Shown in pieces: positions 34,939-44,093 of a stretch of 52,076 nt of DNA (position 1 is its first letter; each line of letters starts with the position of its first letter). The position numbers and the translations under genes were made by a program. The stretch is from the NCBI RefSeq assembly GCF_009764645.1, contig NZ_RWIM01000113.1:1-52076 (forward strand), written 5' to 3'. Origin of the DNA: Pseudomonas sp. PB106. Lineage in GTDB: Bacteria > Pseudomonadota > Gammaproteobacteria > Pseudomonadales > Pseudomonadaceae. The notes under the pieces were generated by a model. That model did no database searches. It had not been told where the DNA came from and saw only the letters and a program-made list of their open reading frames with translations.

Positions 34939-35495
34939 TGACAGCTCACGAGCAAACCGTCGCCAAGGTATTCGCGCTGTATGAGCGTTTTGGCACCAGC
35001 GATTACATCGGCGAACCGGTGTCGCAGATCGAGCACATGTCCCAGGCCGCCGAACTGGCGATCGCCGAGGGCTTTGATGATGAAGTGGTGCTGGCGGCGT
35101 TCTTCCATGACATCGGCCATCTGTGTGCCGAAGGCGCGGAGAACATGGGCGGGTATGGCGTGGTCAGCCATGAACGGCTCGGCGCGGATTATTTGCGCGA
35201 GGCTGGTTTCAGTGAGCGGCTGGCGCGTTTGGTGGAATATCACGTGCAGGCCAAGCGGTATCTGACGTTGCGTGAGCCGGGGTATTTCGAGCGGTTGAGC
35301 GAGGCGAGCCGGCGGACGCTGGCGTATCAGGGTGGGGTAATGACGGCGGCGGAGGCGGATGTGTTTGAGCGCGATCCGTTGTGTGCCGTCAGCCTGCGGA
35401 TGAGGCAGTGGGATGAGCTGGCCAAGGAGAGGGCGGTGCCGGTGATTGATCTGGCCGTATTGAAGGAGAAAGCGGCGCGATTGTTGGCTGCTTAG
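34938..35495 (+). CDS. PhnZ-like HD-domain diiron oxygenase of phosphonate catabolism
   Basis: This 185-residue protein aligns with PhnZ, the mixed-valent diiron oxygenase that splits the C-P bond of 1-hydroxy-2-aminoethylphosphonate to glycine and phosphate. The metal ligands are present at matching spacing: H33, H57-D58 (FFHDIGH), H78, H102 and D159 (QWDELAK). The substrate-gate pair Y23/E26 (DYIGEP) is also kept. The ATG at 34938 overlaps the stop of the FAD gene and has GGAGG upstream. The usual partner that makes the hydroxylated substrate (PhnY, a 2OG dioxygenase) is not beside it. Confidence 0.88.
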   Translation: MTAHEQTVAKVFALYERFGTSDYIGEPVSQIEHMSQAAELAIAEGFDDEVVLAAFFHDIGHLCAEGAENMGGYGVVSHERLGADYLREAGFSERLARLVEYHVQAKRYLTLREPGYFERLSEASRRTLAYQGGVMTAAEADVFERDPLCAVSLRMRQWDELAKERAVPVIDLAVLKEKAARLLAA

Positions 35496-35517
35496 GTCTT
35501 GGAACCGGGTTGCTGCC

Positions 35518-35606
35518 ATCGCTGGCAAGCCAGCTCCCACAGGTTTTTCGGTGAATACAATTTTGTGATCAGCGAGATCCCTGTGGGAGCTGGCTTGCCA
35601 GCGATG
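35518..35606. repeat. REP pair (REPIN), family B
   Basis: Arms TCGCTGGCAAGCCAGCTCCC and its reverse complement lie between the convergent PhnZ-like and DUF3482 genes. Confidence 0.9.
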
Positions 35607-35621
35607 GGGCCAGGTCAGGCA

Positions 35622-36998
35622 CTAGAGCTCTTTGGCTAACGACTCAATCTGCTCCTGCCGCTCCGCCTGATTCAACTTCGCCTGTGGATTCAACGACGAC
35701 CACTGCGGATGCGCCCGCGCCTTGTTCAGCGCTTCCGGCAACTTTCCCTCGCGCCAGGTCTTGTCCTGCGGCGTCGCCACTTGAACCGCATCCATCGCCG
35801 CGTGCCCACGCTGATCCAGCGCCAACACCAACTGCCGCTGGCGCAACGCCAACAGCCGCAACACCCCGTCATCCACCGTCAGCTCGCGCTGCCCTTTGAT
35901 CTTGCCGAGCAAGCGACTGCCATAACTGCGCGCCGTCTGCAGCGCACCCCCGGCAATCGCCCCTGCCAACGCCGCTGCGCCAAGGGTAATCCCGCCAACC
36001 AGCAAGTCCACACCAGCCCCAGCAGCCGCACCGGCAGCAATCCCACCGCCCACGCGCACGCCGAGTTGCTTGAGAGTTTCCGGGTTGAACAGGTCATCGC
36101 CCCAGCGCCCATCGAGCAACGGCAAATCACTCGCCGCCGCATCCTGCGGGCGAAACGCATACAGCTTGAGCAGCGCCTCAACACACTTCTGCTCGCGCTG
36201 ACGCACAGCCTTGCGCAGTTCGCTGATGGCCTGCTGTTCCTGCTCGGCCTCGCTGACCACACTGCGCCGACAAGCCGCACAGTCGATCAATAACTCAGCA
36301 ATCAATCGCGCCGCACCTTGCTGGCGGGCGAGGCGCTGCGCCTGTTGATCGGCAATCAATCGTTCGAGTTGTGGCCGGGCGTTTTCCAGCAGCAGCGCGA
36401 GGCTTTCATACAGCCGCCGCTCGCCATCCTCCGGCGGCGCCACACTGTCGAAACGCACCAGCGCATGCAGCCCCAGCCGCGCCAACGCTTCACGCCAATC
36501 CGGCTCGCGATGGTTGGCGCTGCTGACGAAATTCAGCACCGGCAGCAGCGGTTTGCCGCAACTGGCGAGCACTTCCAGCTCATCACGATATTTGGCCAGC
36601 ACCGGTTCGCGGGCGTCGATGACATAAAGACCGGCGTCGGAGGCGAGCAGTTGCCGCAGCACTTTGGCCTCCTGTTCGAAACGCTGGCGCGCCTCGCTGC
36701 CGTCGAGAAACCGCGCCAGTCGCGCCGGGCCATCGAGGCGTTCGCCGGGGCGTTCCAGACGTTCGAGAAAATCCAGCAGGGCGATGGCGTCTTCCAGCCC
36801 CGGCGTGTCGTAGAGGTCGAGCAACGGCTCACCGTCCACCGACAAACGCGCGCCTTCGACATGCCGCGTGGTGCTCGGGCGATGGGAGACTTCGCCGAAG
36901 CCGACATCGCGGGTCAGCGTGCGCAGCAGTGAGGTCTTGCCAACGTTAGTGTGGCCGACCACCGCGAGTTTCAGCGGCGCTTTCCAGGCATCAGTCAT
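35622..36998 (-). CDS. GTPase with DUF3482 domain
   Basis: This 458-residue protein has an Era-like GTPase domain with the P-loop VGHTNVGKTSLLRTL (G15-S23), a DTPG switch (LYDTPGLEDA) and the C-terminal DUF3482 region. That region includes a Gly/Ala-rich stretch (about 310-350, GGGIAAGAAAGAGVDLLVGG) that may insert in the membrane. Role unknown. Its ATG lies 8 bp inside the end of the DUF2868 gene, so the two are translated together and probably act together at the membrane. Confidence 0.87.
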   Translation of the reverse strand: MTDAWKAPLKLAVVGHTNVGKTSLLRTLTRDVGFGEVSHRPSTTRHVEGARLSVDGEPLLDLYDTPGLEDAIALLDFLERLERPGERLDGPARLARFLDGSEARQRFEQEAKVLRQLLASDAGLYVIDAREPVLAKYRDELEVLASCGKPLLPVLNFVSSANHREPDWREALARLGLHALVRFDSVAPPEDGERRLYESLALLLENARPQLERLIADQQAQRLARQQGAARLIAELLIDCAACRRSVVSEAEQEQQAISELRKAVRQREQKCVEALLKLYAFRPQDAAASDLPLLDGRWGDDLFNPETLKQLGVRVGGGIAAGAAAGAGVDLLVGGITLGAAALAGAIAGGALQTARSYGSRLLGKIKGQRELTVDDGVLRLLALRQRQLVLALDQRGHAAMDAVQVATPQDKTWREGKLPEALNKARAHPQWSSLNPQAKLNQAERQEQIESLAKEL

Positions 36999-38364
36999 GG
37001 CCAGTCTCCAACCAGTTCAGCGGCGCGCAATCGGCAAACGGCAACTCCAGTTGTTGCAGGGCAACATGCCAGTCGCCGAGGCGTTCGGCATCCAATGCTT
37101 CACCGGGTGGCGCTTGCAACAGCCAGACGCGAGTTTCCCCGGCGTTGCGCGCCAGTTCGGCGATCAAGGCGAGGCTGCCGCGATCCGGCGAGCGTCGTGG
37201 ATCGCAGGCAATCGCCAAGCGTGCTGGCGGAAAGCGGCTCAATTGTTCGAGGAGTTTATGGCGCGATTCGCGGCTGTCGAGAATGCCGGCGTTGCTGACA
37301 TTTTTCGGCAGCGCGGGCGGCCACGGCCGTTGTTCATCGAGTTCGATGGCAACCAGCAGCGCGCCTTCACTGGCGAGTTCGCCGACGCTGCTTTCGACGC
37401 GATGCAGTTGCGCAGGCTCCGGATCATTGACGCCGAGGCGTTCGCTGGTCGGCATCAAGCGTTCGCGCAATTGCGCGTAGCCGGGCAGGTTCAAGTCCAG
37501 ACGCAGCGCGGCTTTGCCGCTGTTCCAGCGCCAAAAGCAAAACAGCGCGAGCAGCAAACGCGGCAGCACACCGTACACCACCAACACGCCGACCAGCCAA
37601 GTCGCCCAGGCCTGACGCGCGCTTTCGATGTCGAGCGCGCCGTCGCCGCTGGCGCGGATCATTTCCACGGTCGGCACGTTGAAACCGACCAGCGACGGCA
37701 GGTAGCCGAGCGCGTGGGTGACATGGATAAAGGTGTCGGCGCTGAGAATCGTGGTTTCCCAGACGAAGCCGTAGCGTCGGGTCGCCATCAGCGTCAGCAG
37801 CAGAATCAGTGCGCTGAGCATCGCCAGCAACCACAGGCCATTGACCAATGTGCCGAGCGCCCAGCGATTGAGTTTCTTGCGTTGCAGCATCAGCAGCAGG
37901 GCGGGCGCCAGTTGCGCGGCTTTGGCATCGCGGGCCATTTTTTCGCTGAGCCATAACCACAATCGCCCGAGGGTGGCGCCGGTTTCGCCGGCAAAGATCA
38001 ATCCCAGCAACCAGCTCAGCAACAGAATCAGGTTCAGCCCGAGCAGGCTGCCCAAGGCCCAGAACACGTTGACCGGGGTTTGTCCCAACGCTGCAAAGGC
38101 CAGGCCGGCGCCGCTCAACACCGCGAAGATCATCAACAACACCAGCGCCAGACGCGCGCCTTGCAGCCAGTGTTTGAGGGCATGGGTCAGCCCGTCGCGT
38201 TCCGCCAGCCATAACGCCCGGCATTGAATGCGGCTCGGCAGATCGCCGCCGGCGGTGCGGGCCAGACGATTGGCTTCCAGGTCATCCAGCGCGCCTGCGT
38301 GTTCTTCGCGCAGGCGCACGGTTTCGGTGAGCCAAAGGTTTTGCAGTGGAGTCAGTTCAGTCAC
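36991..38364 (-). CDS. DUF2868 domain-containing membrane protein
   Basis: This 457-residue protein has four or more membrane segments (about residues 70-90, 100-125, 170-195 and 260-280). Its cytoplasmic C-terminal part contains ELDEQRPWPPALPKNVSNAG and LLEQLSRFPPARLAIACDPRRSPDRG. The family is of unknown function and regularly precedes a DUF3482 GTPase. Translation starts at a GTG with only a weak ribosome site. It is divergent from folA (about 86 bp apart) and overlaps the GTPase start by 8 bp. Confidence 0.85.
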   Translation of the reverse strand: MTELTPLQNLWLTETVRLREEHAGALDDLEANRLARTAGGDLPSRIQCRALWLAERDGLTHALKHWLQGARLALVLLMIFAVLSGAGLAFAALGQTPVNVFWALGSLLGLNLILLLSWLLGLIFAGETGATLGRLWLWLSEKMARDAKAAQLAPALLLMLQRKKLNRWALGTLVNGLWLLAMLSALILLLTLMATRRYGFVWETTILSADTFIHVTHALGYLPSLVGFNVPTVEMIRASGDGALDIESARQAWATWLVGVLVVYGVLPRLLLALFCFWRWNSGKAALRLDLNLPGYAQLRERLMPTSERLGVNDPEPAQLHRVESSVGELASEGALLVAIELDEQRPWPPALPKNVSNAGILDSRESRHKLLEQLSRFPPARLAIACDPRRSPDRGSLALIAELARNAGETRVWLLQAPPGEALDAERLGDWHVALQQLELPFADCAPLNWLETGHD

Positions 38365-38449
38365 GCGGCGTCCCGTCGCTTCATTGAGCGCTGAGCATAA
38401 CCGCTGTGGCGCTTATCGGGGTAAGCGCGGCTCTGGTATCCTCGCCGGC

Positions 38450-38962
38450 ATGACTAAATCACTCCCCCTCAGCCTGATCGCAGCCCTCGGTGAAAACCGC
38501 GTGATCGGCGTCGACAACAGCATGCCCTGGCACCTGCCGGGCGACTTCAAATACTTCAAGGCCACGACTTTGGGCAAGCCGATCATCATGGGTCGCAAGA
38601 CCTGGGATTCGCTCGGTCGGCCGTTGCCGGGGCGCCTGAACATCGTGGTCAGCCGTCAGGCCGATCTGGTGCTCGAAGGTGCGGAAGTTTATCCGTCGCT
38701 GGAAGCCGCCGTGGTTCGCGCCGAAGAGTGGGCGAAGGCACAGGGCGTCGATGAGTTGATGCTGATTGGCGGCGCGCAGTTGTACGCGCAAGGGCTGGCG
38801 CAGGCGGATCGTCTGTATTTGACCCGAGTGGCGCTGAGCCCGGAAGGGGATGCGTGGTTTCCGGAGTTTGATTTGAAGCAGTGGAAGCTGGTTTCAAATG
38901 TTGCAAACCCGGCGGTTGAAGATAAGCCGGCGTACAACTTCGAAGTCTGGGAAAAAGCCTAA
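38450..38962 (+). CDS. folA: Dihydrofolate reductase
   Basis: This 170-residue enzyme reduces dihydrofolate to tetrahydrofolate with NADPH and supports the nearby thymidylate synthase step. LIAALGENRVIGVDNSMPWHLPGDFKYFK has the Trp and Asp of the active site, followed by IIMGRKTWDSLGRPLPGRLNIVVSR and LMLIGGAQLYAQGL. The frame extends upstream to 38228 across the DUF2868 start, but the family begins at the ATG at 38450, which sits close to GCCGGC rather than a strong Shine-Dalgarno. A family C arm and repeat D follow. Confidence 0.97.
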   Translation: MTKSLPLSLIAALGENRVIGVDNSMPWHLPGDFKYFKATTLGKPIIMGRKTWDSLGRPLPGRLNIVVSRQADLVLEGAEVYPSLEAAVVRAEEWAKAQGVDELMLIGGAQLYAQGLAQADRLYLTRVALSPEGDAWFPEFDLKQWKLVSNVANPAVEDKPAYNFEVWEKA

Positions 38963-39104
38963 AAGATCGCAGCCTGCGGCAGCTCCTACACGGTATCTGT
39001 AGATCGTTCCCACGCTCTGCGTGGGAATGCCTCAACGGACGCTCTGCGTCCAAGTGACGCGGAGCGTCACCGGCTGCATTCCCACGCGGAGCGTGGGAAC
39101 GATC
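38963..39104. repeat. Composite repeat: family C arm + family D element (copy 4)
   Basis: A single family C arm (GATCGCAGCCTGCGGCAGCT) begins at the folA stop. Eight bases after it a full family D element runs 39002-39104. It lies between convergent folA and the cystine symporter gene. Confidence 0.9.
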
Positions 39105-39111
39105 GTCTGGG

Positions 39112-40503
39112 TTAAGCCTGCGCCAACTCCGTATGCTCATCGGCATCCAGCAGTTCTTTATCCGTCTGCTGCATCACCTGACTGGTAATCGCACCGGCCG
39201 TGATCGAACCACTCACGTTCAACGCCGTGCGGCCCATATCAATCAGCGGCTCAACCGAAATCAGCAACGCCACCAATGACACCGGCAAGCCCATCGCCGG
39301 CAGCACGATCAGTGCGGCGAATGTCGCGCCGCCACCGACACCGGCCACACCGGCCGAGCTCAACGTGACAATCGCCACCAGCGTCGCGATCCACAGCGGA
39401 TCCAGCGGGTTGATACCCACGGTTGGCGCAACCATCACCGCCAACATCGCCGGGTACAGACCTGCGCAGCCGTTCTGGCCGATGGTCGCACCGAACGACG
39501 CCGCGAAACTGGCCACCGATTGCGGAATCCCCAGACGACGGGTCTGCGCCTCAATGCTCAGTGGAATGCTCGCTGCACTCGAACGGCTGGTGAACGCGAA
39601 CGTCAGCACCGGCCAGATCTTGCGGAAGAAGCGCAGCGGGTTGATCCCGGCCGCCGACACCAGCAAACCGTGCACGACAAACATCAGGCCCAGACCGAGG
39701 TACGACACCACGACGAAACTGCCGAGTTTGATGATGTCCTGCAAGTTGGAACCGGCGACCACTTTGGTCATCAGCGCCAGCACACCGTACGGGGTCAGCT
39801 TCATCACCAAGCGCACCAGACGCATCACCCAAGCTTGCAGGGTGTCGATGGCGTTGATCACTTTCTGACCTTTTTCGACGTCATCCTTGAGCAATTGCAG
39901 CGCGGCAACCCCGAGGAATGCAGCGAAAATCACCACGCTGATGATCGAGGTCGGCTTGGCCCGGGCCAAGTCGGCAAAGGGGTTCTGCGGGATGAACGAC
40001 AGCAGCAGTTGCGGCACATTCAGGTCGGCGACCTTGCCGGCATAGTCGCTTTGAATGGTTTGCAGGCGGGCCATTTCCTGGGTGCCGGCGACCAGACCTT
40101 CGGCGGTGAGGCCGAACAGGTTGGTCAGGCCGATACCGATCAGCGCGGCAATCGCGGTGGTGAACAGCAGGGTGCCGATGGTCAGAAAGCTGATCTTGCC
40201 CAACGACGACGCGTTGTGCAGGCGCGCCACGGCGCTGAGGATCGAAGCGAACACCAGCGGGATGACGATCATTTGCAGCAACTGCACGTAACCGTTGCCG
40301 ACCAGATCGAACCAGCCGATCGACGCTTTCAGCACCGGGTTGCCGGCACCGTAAACGGTGTGCAGCGCGACGCCGAAGGCCACGCCCAGCGCGAGGGCAA
40401 GCAGTACTTTTTTCGCCAGGCTCCACGAGGTGTGGCGGGTTTGCGCCAGACCGAAGAGCAGGGCGAGGAACACCAGCAGATTGAGGATCAGCGGCAGATT
40501 CAT
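39112..40503 (-). CDS. tcyP: L-cystine symporter, TcyP/YdjN-like (DAACS family)
   Basis: This 463-residue inner-membrane carrier of the dicarboxylate/amino acid:cation symporter fold has about eight helices and two re-entrant hairpins. Sequence landmarks are [67 protein letters not shown] and [23 protein letters not shown]. These fit the TcyP/YdjN cystine branch rather than glutamate (GltP) or C4-dicarboxylate (DctA) carriers. The ATG at 40503 has CGGAG upstream; a longer frame to 40545 is not supported. The 240 bp upstream hold promoters for this gene and the divergent phosphatase; no clear motif is seen there. Confidence 0.85.
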   Translation of the reverse strand: MNLPLILNLLVFLALLFGLAQTRHTSWSLAKKVLLALALGVAFGVALHTVYGAGNPVLKASIGWFDLVGNGYVQLLQMIVIPLVFASILSAVARLHNASSLGKISFLTIGTLLFTTAIAALIGIGLTNLFGLTAEGLVAGTQEMARLQTIQSDYAGKVADLNVPQLLLSFIPQNPFADLARAKPTSIISVVIFAAFLGVAALQLLKDDVEKGQKVINAIDTLQAWVMRLVRLVMKLTPYGVLALMTKVVAGSNLQDIIKLGSFVVVSYLGLGLMFVVHGLLVSAAGINPLRFFRKIWPVLTFAFTSRSSAASIPLSIEAQTRRLGIPQSVASFAASFGATIGQNGCAGLYPAMLAVMVAPTVGINPLDPLWIATLVAIVTLSSAGVAGVGGGATFAALIVLPAMGLPVSLVALLISVEPLIDMGRTALNVSGSITAGAITSQVMQQTDKELLDADEHTELAQA

Positions 40504-40745
40504 GAAAACTCCGATAAGACTTGTGCCAGTCGCACTCTTGGGCAACTGCGAACCGGCAAGCCTAACAGTTTGATTTGCAATGATTTAATACCGAAATCGC
40601 AGGGTGTCCGTCGTTTTTGGAATAAGCGCGTGTCGCTCTCGGCAATGCATTTGACGCAAACAGGGGCGTGAGCGGTCGCTGGCAGACGAGGAATGTCACA
40701 CTTATTTGTTAGCGTCGATCTCTTTGAATCAGGGAGAAGAGGCTT

Positions 40746-41807
40746 ATGAAGTTCGCACCGAAATTTCTGGCGGTCGCACTGACTGTCGGCATGGGCCTGG
40801 CCACTCAGGCCTTCGCCACCGACCTGAAACACTGGCCGGCGGATCAAGCCAAGGCACTGGACGCGATGATCGCTGCCAATGCCAACAAAGGTAACTACGC
40901 AGTGTTCGACATGGACAACACCAGTTACCGCTACGACCTTGAAGAATCCTTGCTGCCGTTCATGGAAAACAAGGGCCTGATCACCCGCGACAAACTCGAT
41001 CCCTCCCTGAAACTGATGCCGTTCAAGGACACCGCCGACCACAAGGAAAGCCTGTTCAGTTATTACTATCGCCTGTGCGAAGTTGACGACATGGTCTGCT
41101 ACCCATGGGTGGCGCAGGTGTTCTCCGGTTTCACCCTCAAGGAGCTTAAGGGCTACGTCGATGAGTTGATGGCCTCGGGTAAACCGGTACCGGCGACGTA
41201 TTACGAAGGCGACGTGGTTAAAAAGCTCGACGTCAATCCGCCGAAGATCTTCACCGGCCAGCAAGAGCTGTACAACAAGCTGATGGAGAACGGTATCGAG
41301 GTCTACGTGATGACCGCTGCTTCTGAAGAACTGGTGCGTATGGTCGCGGCGGATCCGAAGTACGGCTACAACGTCAAACCGCAGAACGTCATCGGCGTGA
41401 CCACGCTGCTGAAGAACCGCGAGACCAACGAACTGACCACCGCGCGCAAGCAGATCACTGCCGGCAAATATGACGAGAAGGCCAACCTCGGCCTTGAGCT
41501 GACGCCGTATCTGTGGACACCGGCGACGTGGATGGCCGGCAAACACGCGGCAATCCTGACCTACATCGATGAGTGGAAAAAACCGGTCTTGGTCGGTGGC
41601 GATACCCCGACCAGCGACGGTTACATGTTGTTCCACGATGTCGACGTGGCCAAAGGCGGGATTCACTTGTGGATCAACCGCAAGGACAAATACATGACGC
41701 AGCTGAACGGCATGATGGCCAAGCACGCGGCGGCGCAGGCGAAAGAAGGGTTGCCGGTGACGGCGGACAAGAATTGGGTGATCGTTAAACCGGAGGAGAT
41801 TCAATAA
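40746..41807 (+). CDS. HAD phosphatase, phosphorylcholine phosphatase (PchP)-like, exported
   Basis: This 353-residue protein has a signal peptide (to about residue 24, QAFA). The HAD nucleophile motif is FDMDNTS (D55, D57), motif II is VMTAASEELV, and motif IV is GGDTPTSDGY. This arrangement and length match Pseudomonas phosphorylcholine phosphatase, a periplasmic enzyme that releases phosphate from choline phosphate and is induced by choline or betaine in P. aeruginosa. Assignment to exactly that substrate is inference. AGGGAGAAGAGG precedes the ATG. Confidence 0.85.
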   Translation: MKFAPKFLAVALTVGMGLATQAFATDLKHWPADQAKALDAMIAANANKGNYAVFDMDNTSYRYDLEESLLPFMENKGLITRDKLDPSLKLMPFKDTADHKESLFSYYYRLCEVDDMVCYPWVAQVFSGFTLKELKGYVDELMASGKPVPATYYEGDVVKKLDVNPPKIFTGQQELYNKLMENGIEVYVMTAASEELVRMVAADPKYGYNVKPQNVIGVTTLLKNRETNELTTARKQITAGKYDEKANLGLELTPYLWTPATWMAGKHAAILTYIDEWKKPVLVGGDTPTSDGYMLFHDVDVAKGGIHLWINRKDKYMTQLNGMMAKHAAAQAKEGLPVTADKNWVIVKPEEIQ

Positions 41808-41820
41808 CCCCCAGAATCCC

Positions 41821-41952
41821 CTGTAGGAGCTGCCGAAGGCTGCGATCTTTGATCGTTCCCACGCTCTGCGTGGGAATGCAGCCCGTGACGCTCCGCGTCA
41901 CTGGACGCGGAGCGTCCCTTGAGACATTCCCACGCAGAGCGTGGGAACGATC
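41821..41952. repeat. Composite repeat: family C arm + family D element (copy 5)
   Basis: A family C arm in the opposite orientation (41821-41850) is joined directly, with no spacer, to a full family D element (41851-41952). It lies after the PchP-like gene. Confidence 0.9.
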
Positions 41953-41953
41953 A

Positions 41954-41980
41954 GCCCCGCACTTGGCGGGGCATTTTTAT
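41954..41980 (+). terminator. Rho-independent terminator
   Basis: The stem GCCCCGC / GCGGGGC with a 5-base loop is followed by ATTTTTAT on the plus strand. It ends transcripts coming from the PchP-like gene before the convergent ilvD. Confidence 0.85.
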
Positions 41981-41996
41981 TGCTGCGATTTGATGC

Positions 41997-43838
41997 TTAC
42001 AGCCCGTCGAGCATCGCTTTGTTACGCACAGCACCTTTGTCGGCGCTGGTCGCCAGCAGGGCGTAGGCCTTGAGTGCGGTGGTCACTTTGCGTGGGCGGA
42101 TCTCGACCGGTTTCCAGCCTTTTTTGTCCTGTTCGGCGCGGCGTGCCGCCAGTTCTTCATCGCTGACCAACAGGTTGATCGAGCGGTTCGGAATGTCGAT
42201 CAGCACTTTGTCGCCGTCCTGCACCAGACCGATCGCACCGCCGGCCGCTGCTTCTGGCGAAGCGTGACCGATGGACAGACCCGAAGTACCGCCGGAGAAA
42301 CGCCCGTCAGTGAGTAGCGCACAAGCTTTGCCCAGGCCTTTGGATTTCAGGTACGACGTCGGGTAGAGCATTTCCTGCATGCCCGGGCCGCCTTTCGGGC
42401 CTTCGTAGCGAATGATCACGATATCGCCAGCCTTCACTTCGTCAGCAAGGATGCCGCGTACGGCGCTGTCCTGGCTTTCGAAGATCTTCGCGTTGCCTTC
42501 AAAGACGTGGATCGATTCGTCGACACCGGCGGTTTTCACCACGCAGCCGTCGATGGCGATGTTGCCGTACAGCACGGCCAAACCACCTTCTTGCGAATAG
42601 GCGTGTTCGAAGCTGCGGATGCAGCCGTTTTCACGGTCATCATCCAGGGTTTCCCAACGGGTCGACTGGCTGAATGCCGTCTGGGTCGGAATACCGGCAG
42701 GGCCAGCCTTGAAAAAGTGATGCACCGCTTCATCGGTGGTCTGGGTGATGTCCCACTTGGCGATGGCTTCTTCCATGCTGCGGCTGTGTACGGTCGGCAG
42801 GTCGGTGTGCAGCAGACCGCCACGGGCCAGCGAACCGAGGATGCTGAAGATGCCGCCGGCGCGGTGCACGTCTTCCATGTGGTACTTCTGAATGTTCGGC
42901 GCAACCTTGCACAGCTGTGGAACGCTGCGCGAGAGACGGTCGATGTCGCGCAGGTCGAAATCGATTTCGGCCTCTTGGGCAGCTGCGAGCAAGTGCAGGA
43001 TGGTGTTGGTCGAACCGCCCATGGCGATGTCGAGCATCATCGCGTTCTCGAACGCCTTGAAGTTGGCGATGTTGCGCGGCAGTACCGAGTCGTCGTTCTC
43101 GCCGTAGTAACGCTTGCACAGCTCGACGATGGTACGGCCGGCCTGCAGGAACAGTTGTTCGCGGTCGCTGTGGGTGGCGAGGGTCGAACCGTTGCCCGGC
43201 AAGGCCAGACCCAGTGCTTCGGTCAGGCAGTTCATCGAGTTGGCAGTGAACATGCCGGAGCAAGAACCGCAAGTCGGACAGGCGCTGCGCTCGTACTCAG
43301 CGACTTTCTCGTCAGAAGCGCTTTCGTCGGCGGCGATCACCATGGCGTCGACGAGGTCGAGGCCGTGGGACGCGAGTTTGGTCTTGCCGGCTTCCATCGG
43401 GCCGCCGGAAACGAAAATCACCGGAATGTTCAGGCGTAATGCAGCCATCAGCATGCCTGGGGTGATCTTGTCGCAGTTGGAGATGCAGACGATGGCGTCG
43501 GCGCAGTGGGCGTTGACCATGTACTCGACGGAGTCGGCGATGATCTCGCGACTCGGCAGCGAATACAGCATGCCGTCGTGGCCCATGGCGATGCCGTCAT
43601 CCACGGCGATGGTGTTGAATTCTTTCGCTACGCCACCAGCGCGTTCGATTTCACGGGCGACCAGTTGGCCCAGATCCTTCAGGTGCACGTGGCCCGGTAC
43701 GAACTGGGTGAACGAGTTGGCAATGGCGATGATCGGCTTTTTGAAGTCGTCATCTTTCATCCCCGTGGCGCGCCACAGTGCGCGGGCGCCGGCCATGTTG
43801 CGGCCGTGGGTGGATGTTTTCGAGCGGTAATCTGGCAT
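41997..43838 (-). CDS. ilvD: Dihydroxy-acid dehydratase
   Basis: This 613-residue Fe-S enzyme is the third step of valine and isoleucine synthesis. [33 protein letters not shown] (C122) and [18 protein letters not shown] (C187-C193 region) are the cluster and Mg-binding signatures. The length and sequence are very close to the E. coli [4Fe-4S] type. A 255-bp gap separates it from the MFS gene upstream on the same strand; no gene is supported in that gap. ilvA of the same pathway is about 25 kb away. Confidence 0.97.
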   Translation of the reverse strand: MPDYRSKTSTHGRNMAGARALWRATGMKDDDFKKPIIAIANSFTQFVPGHVHLKDLGQLVAREIERAGGVAKEFNTIAVDDGIAMGHDGMLYSLPSREIIADSVEYMVNAHCADAIVCISNCDKITPGMLMAALRLNIPVIFVSGGPMEAGKTKLASHGLDLVDAMVIAADESASDEKVAEYERSACPTCGSCSGMFTANSMNCLTEALGLALPGNGSTLATHSDREQLFLQAGRTIVELCKRYYGENDDSVLPRNIANFKAFENAMMLDIAMGGSTNTILHLLAAAQEAEIDFDLRDIDRLSRSVPQLCKVAPNIQKYHMEDVHRAGGIFSILGSLARGGLLHTDLPTVHSRSMEEAIAKWDITQTTDEAVHHFFKAGPAGIPTQTAFSQSTRWETLDDDRENGCIRSFEHAYSQEGGLAVLYGNIAIDGCVVKTAGVDESIHVFEGNAKIFESQDSAVRGILADEVKAGDIVIIRYEGPKGGPGMQEMLYPTSYLKSKGLGKACALLTDGRFSGGTSGLSIGHASPEAAAGGAIGLVQDGDKVLIDIPNRSINLLVSDEELAARRAEQDKKGWKPVEIRPRKVTTALKAYALLATSADKGAVRNKAMLDGL

Positions 43839-44093
43839 GGAGCACTCCGGGCGGCTAATCAGGTACTAAATGGGAGTGAGCTTCTATTGACCTCTGGAAC
43901 ACTCAGAAATGGCCGTGTGTCCGGAAGTTGCCGATGACGTTGCGGGATCGCCGCTGGTCTCAGCCTGAGCTCATAAACCCGCCGGGGATGAATGGCGATG
44001 AATCTGCCGATTCTACACCGCTGGCGTCTGGAGGGAATGGCGCAAAGTGTTGTTCCAGTGCCGACGGTGTGTGTGGGATGACGACCGGCAGGT

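Noticed and set aside
38228..38449. N-terminal extension of dihydrofolate reductase
   Set aside because: The extension is antisense to the DUF2868 start region, Arg/Ser-rich, and the enzyme family starts at the ATG at 38450.
25736..41952. Family D repeats as a CRISPR array
   Set aside because: Copies are kilobases apart in separate intergenic regions with no regular spacers and no cas genes.
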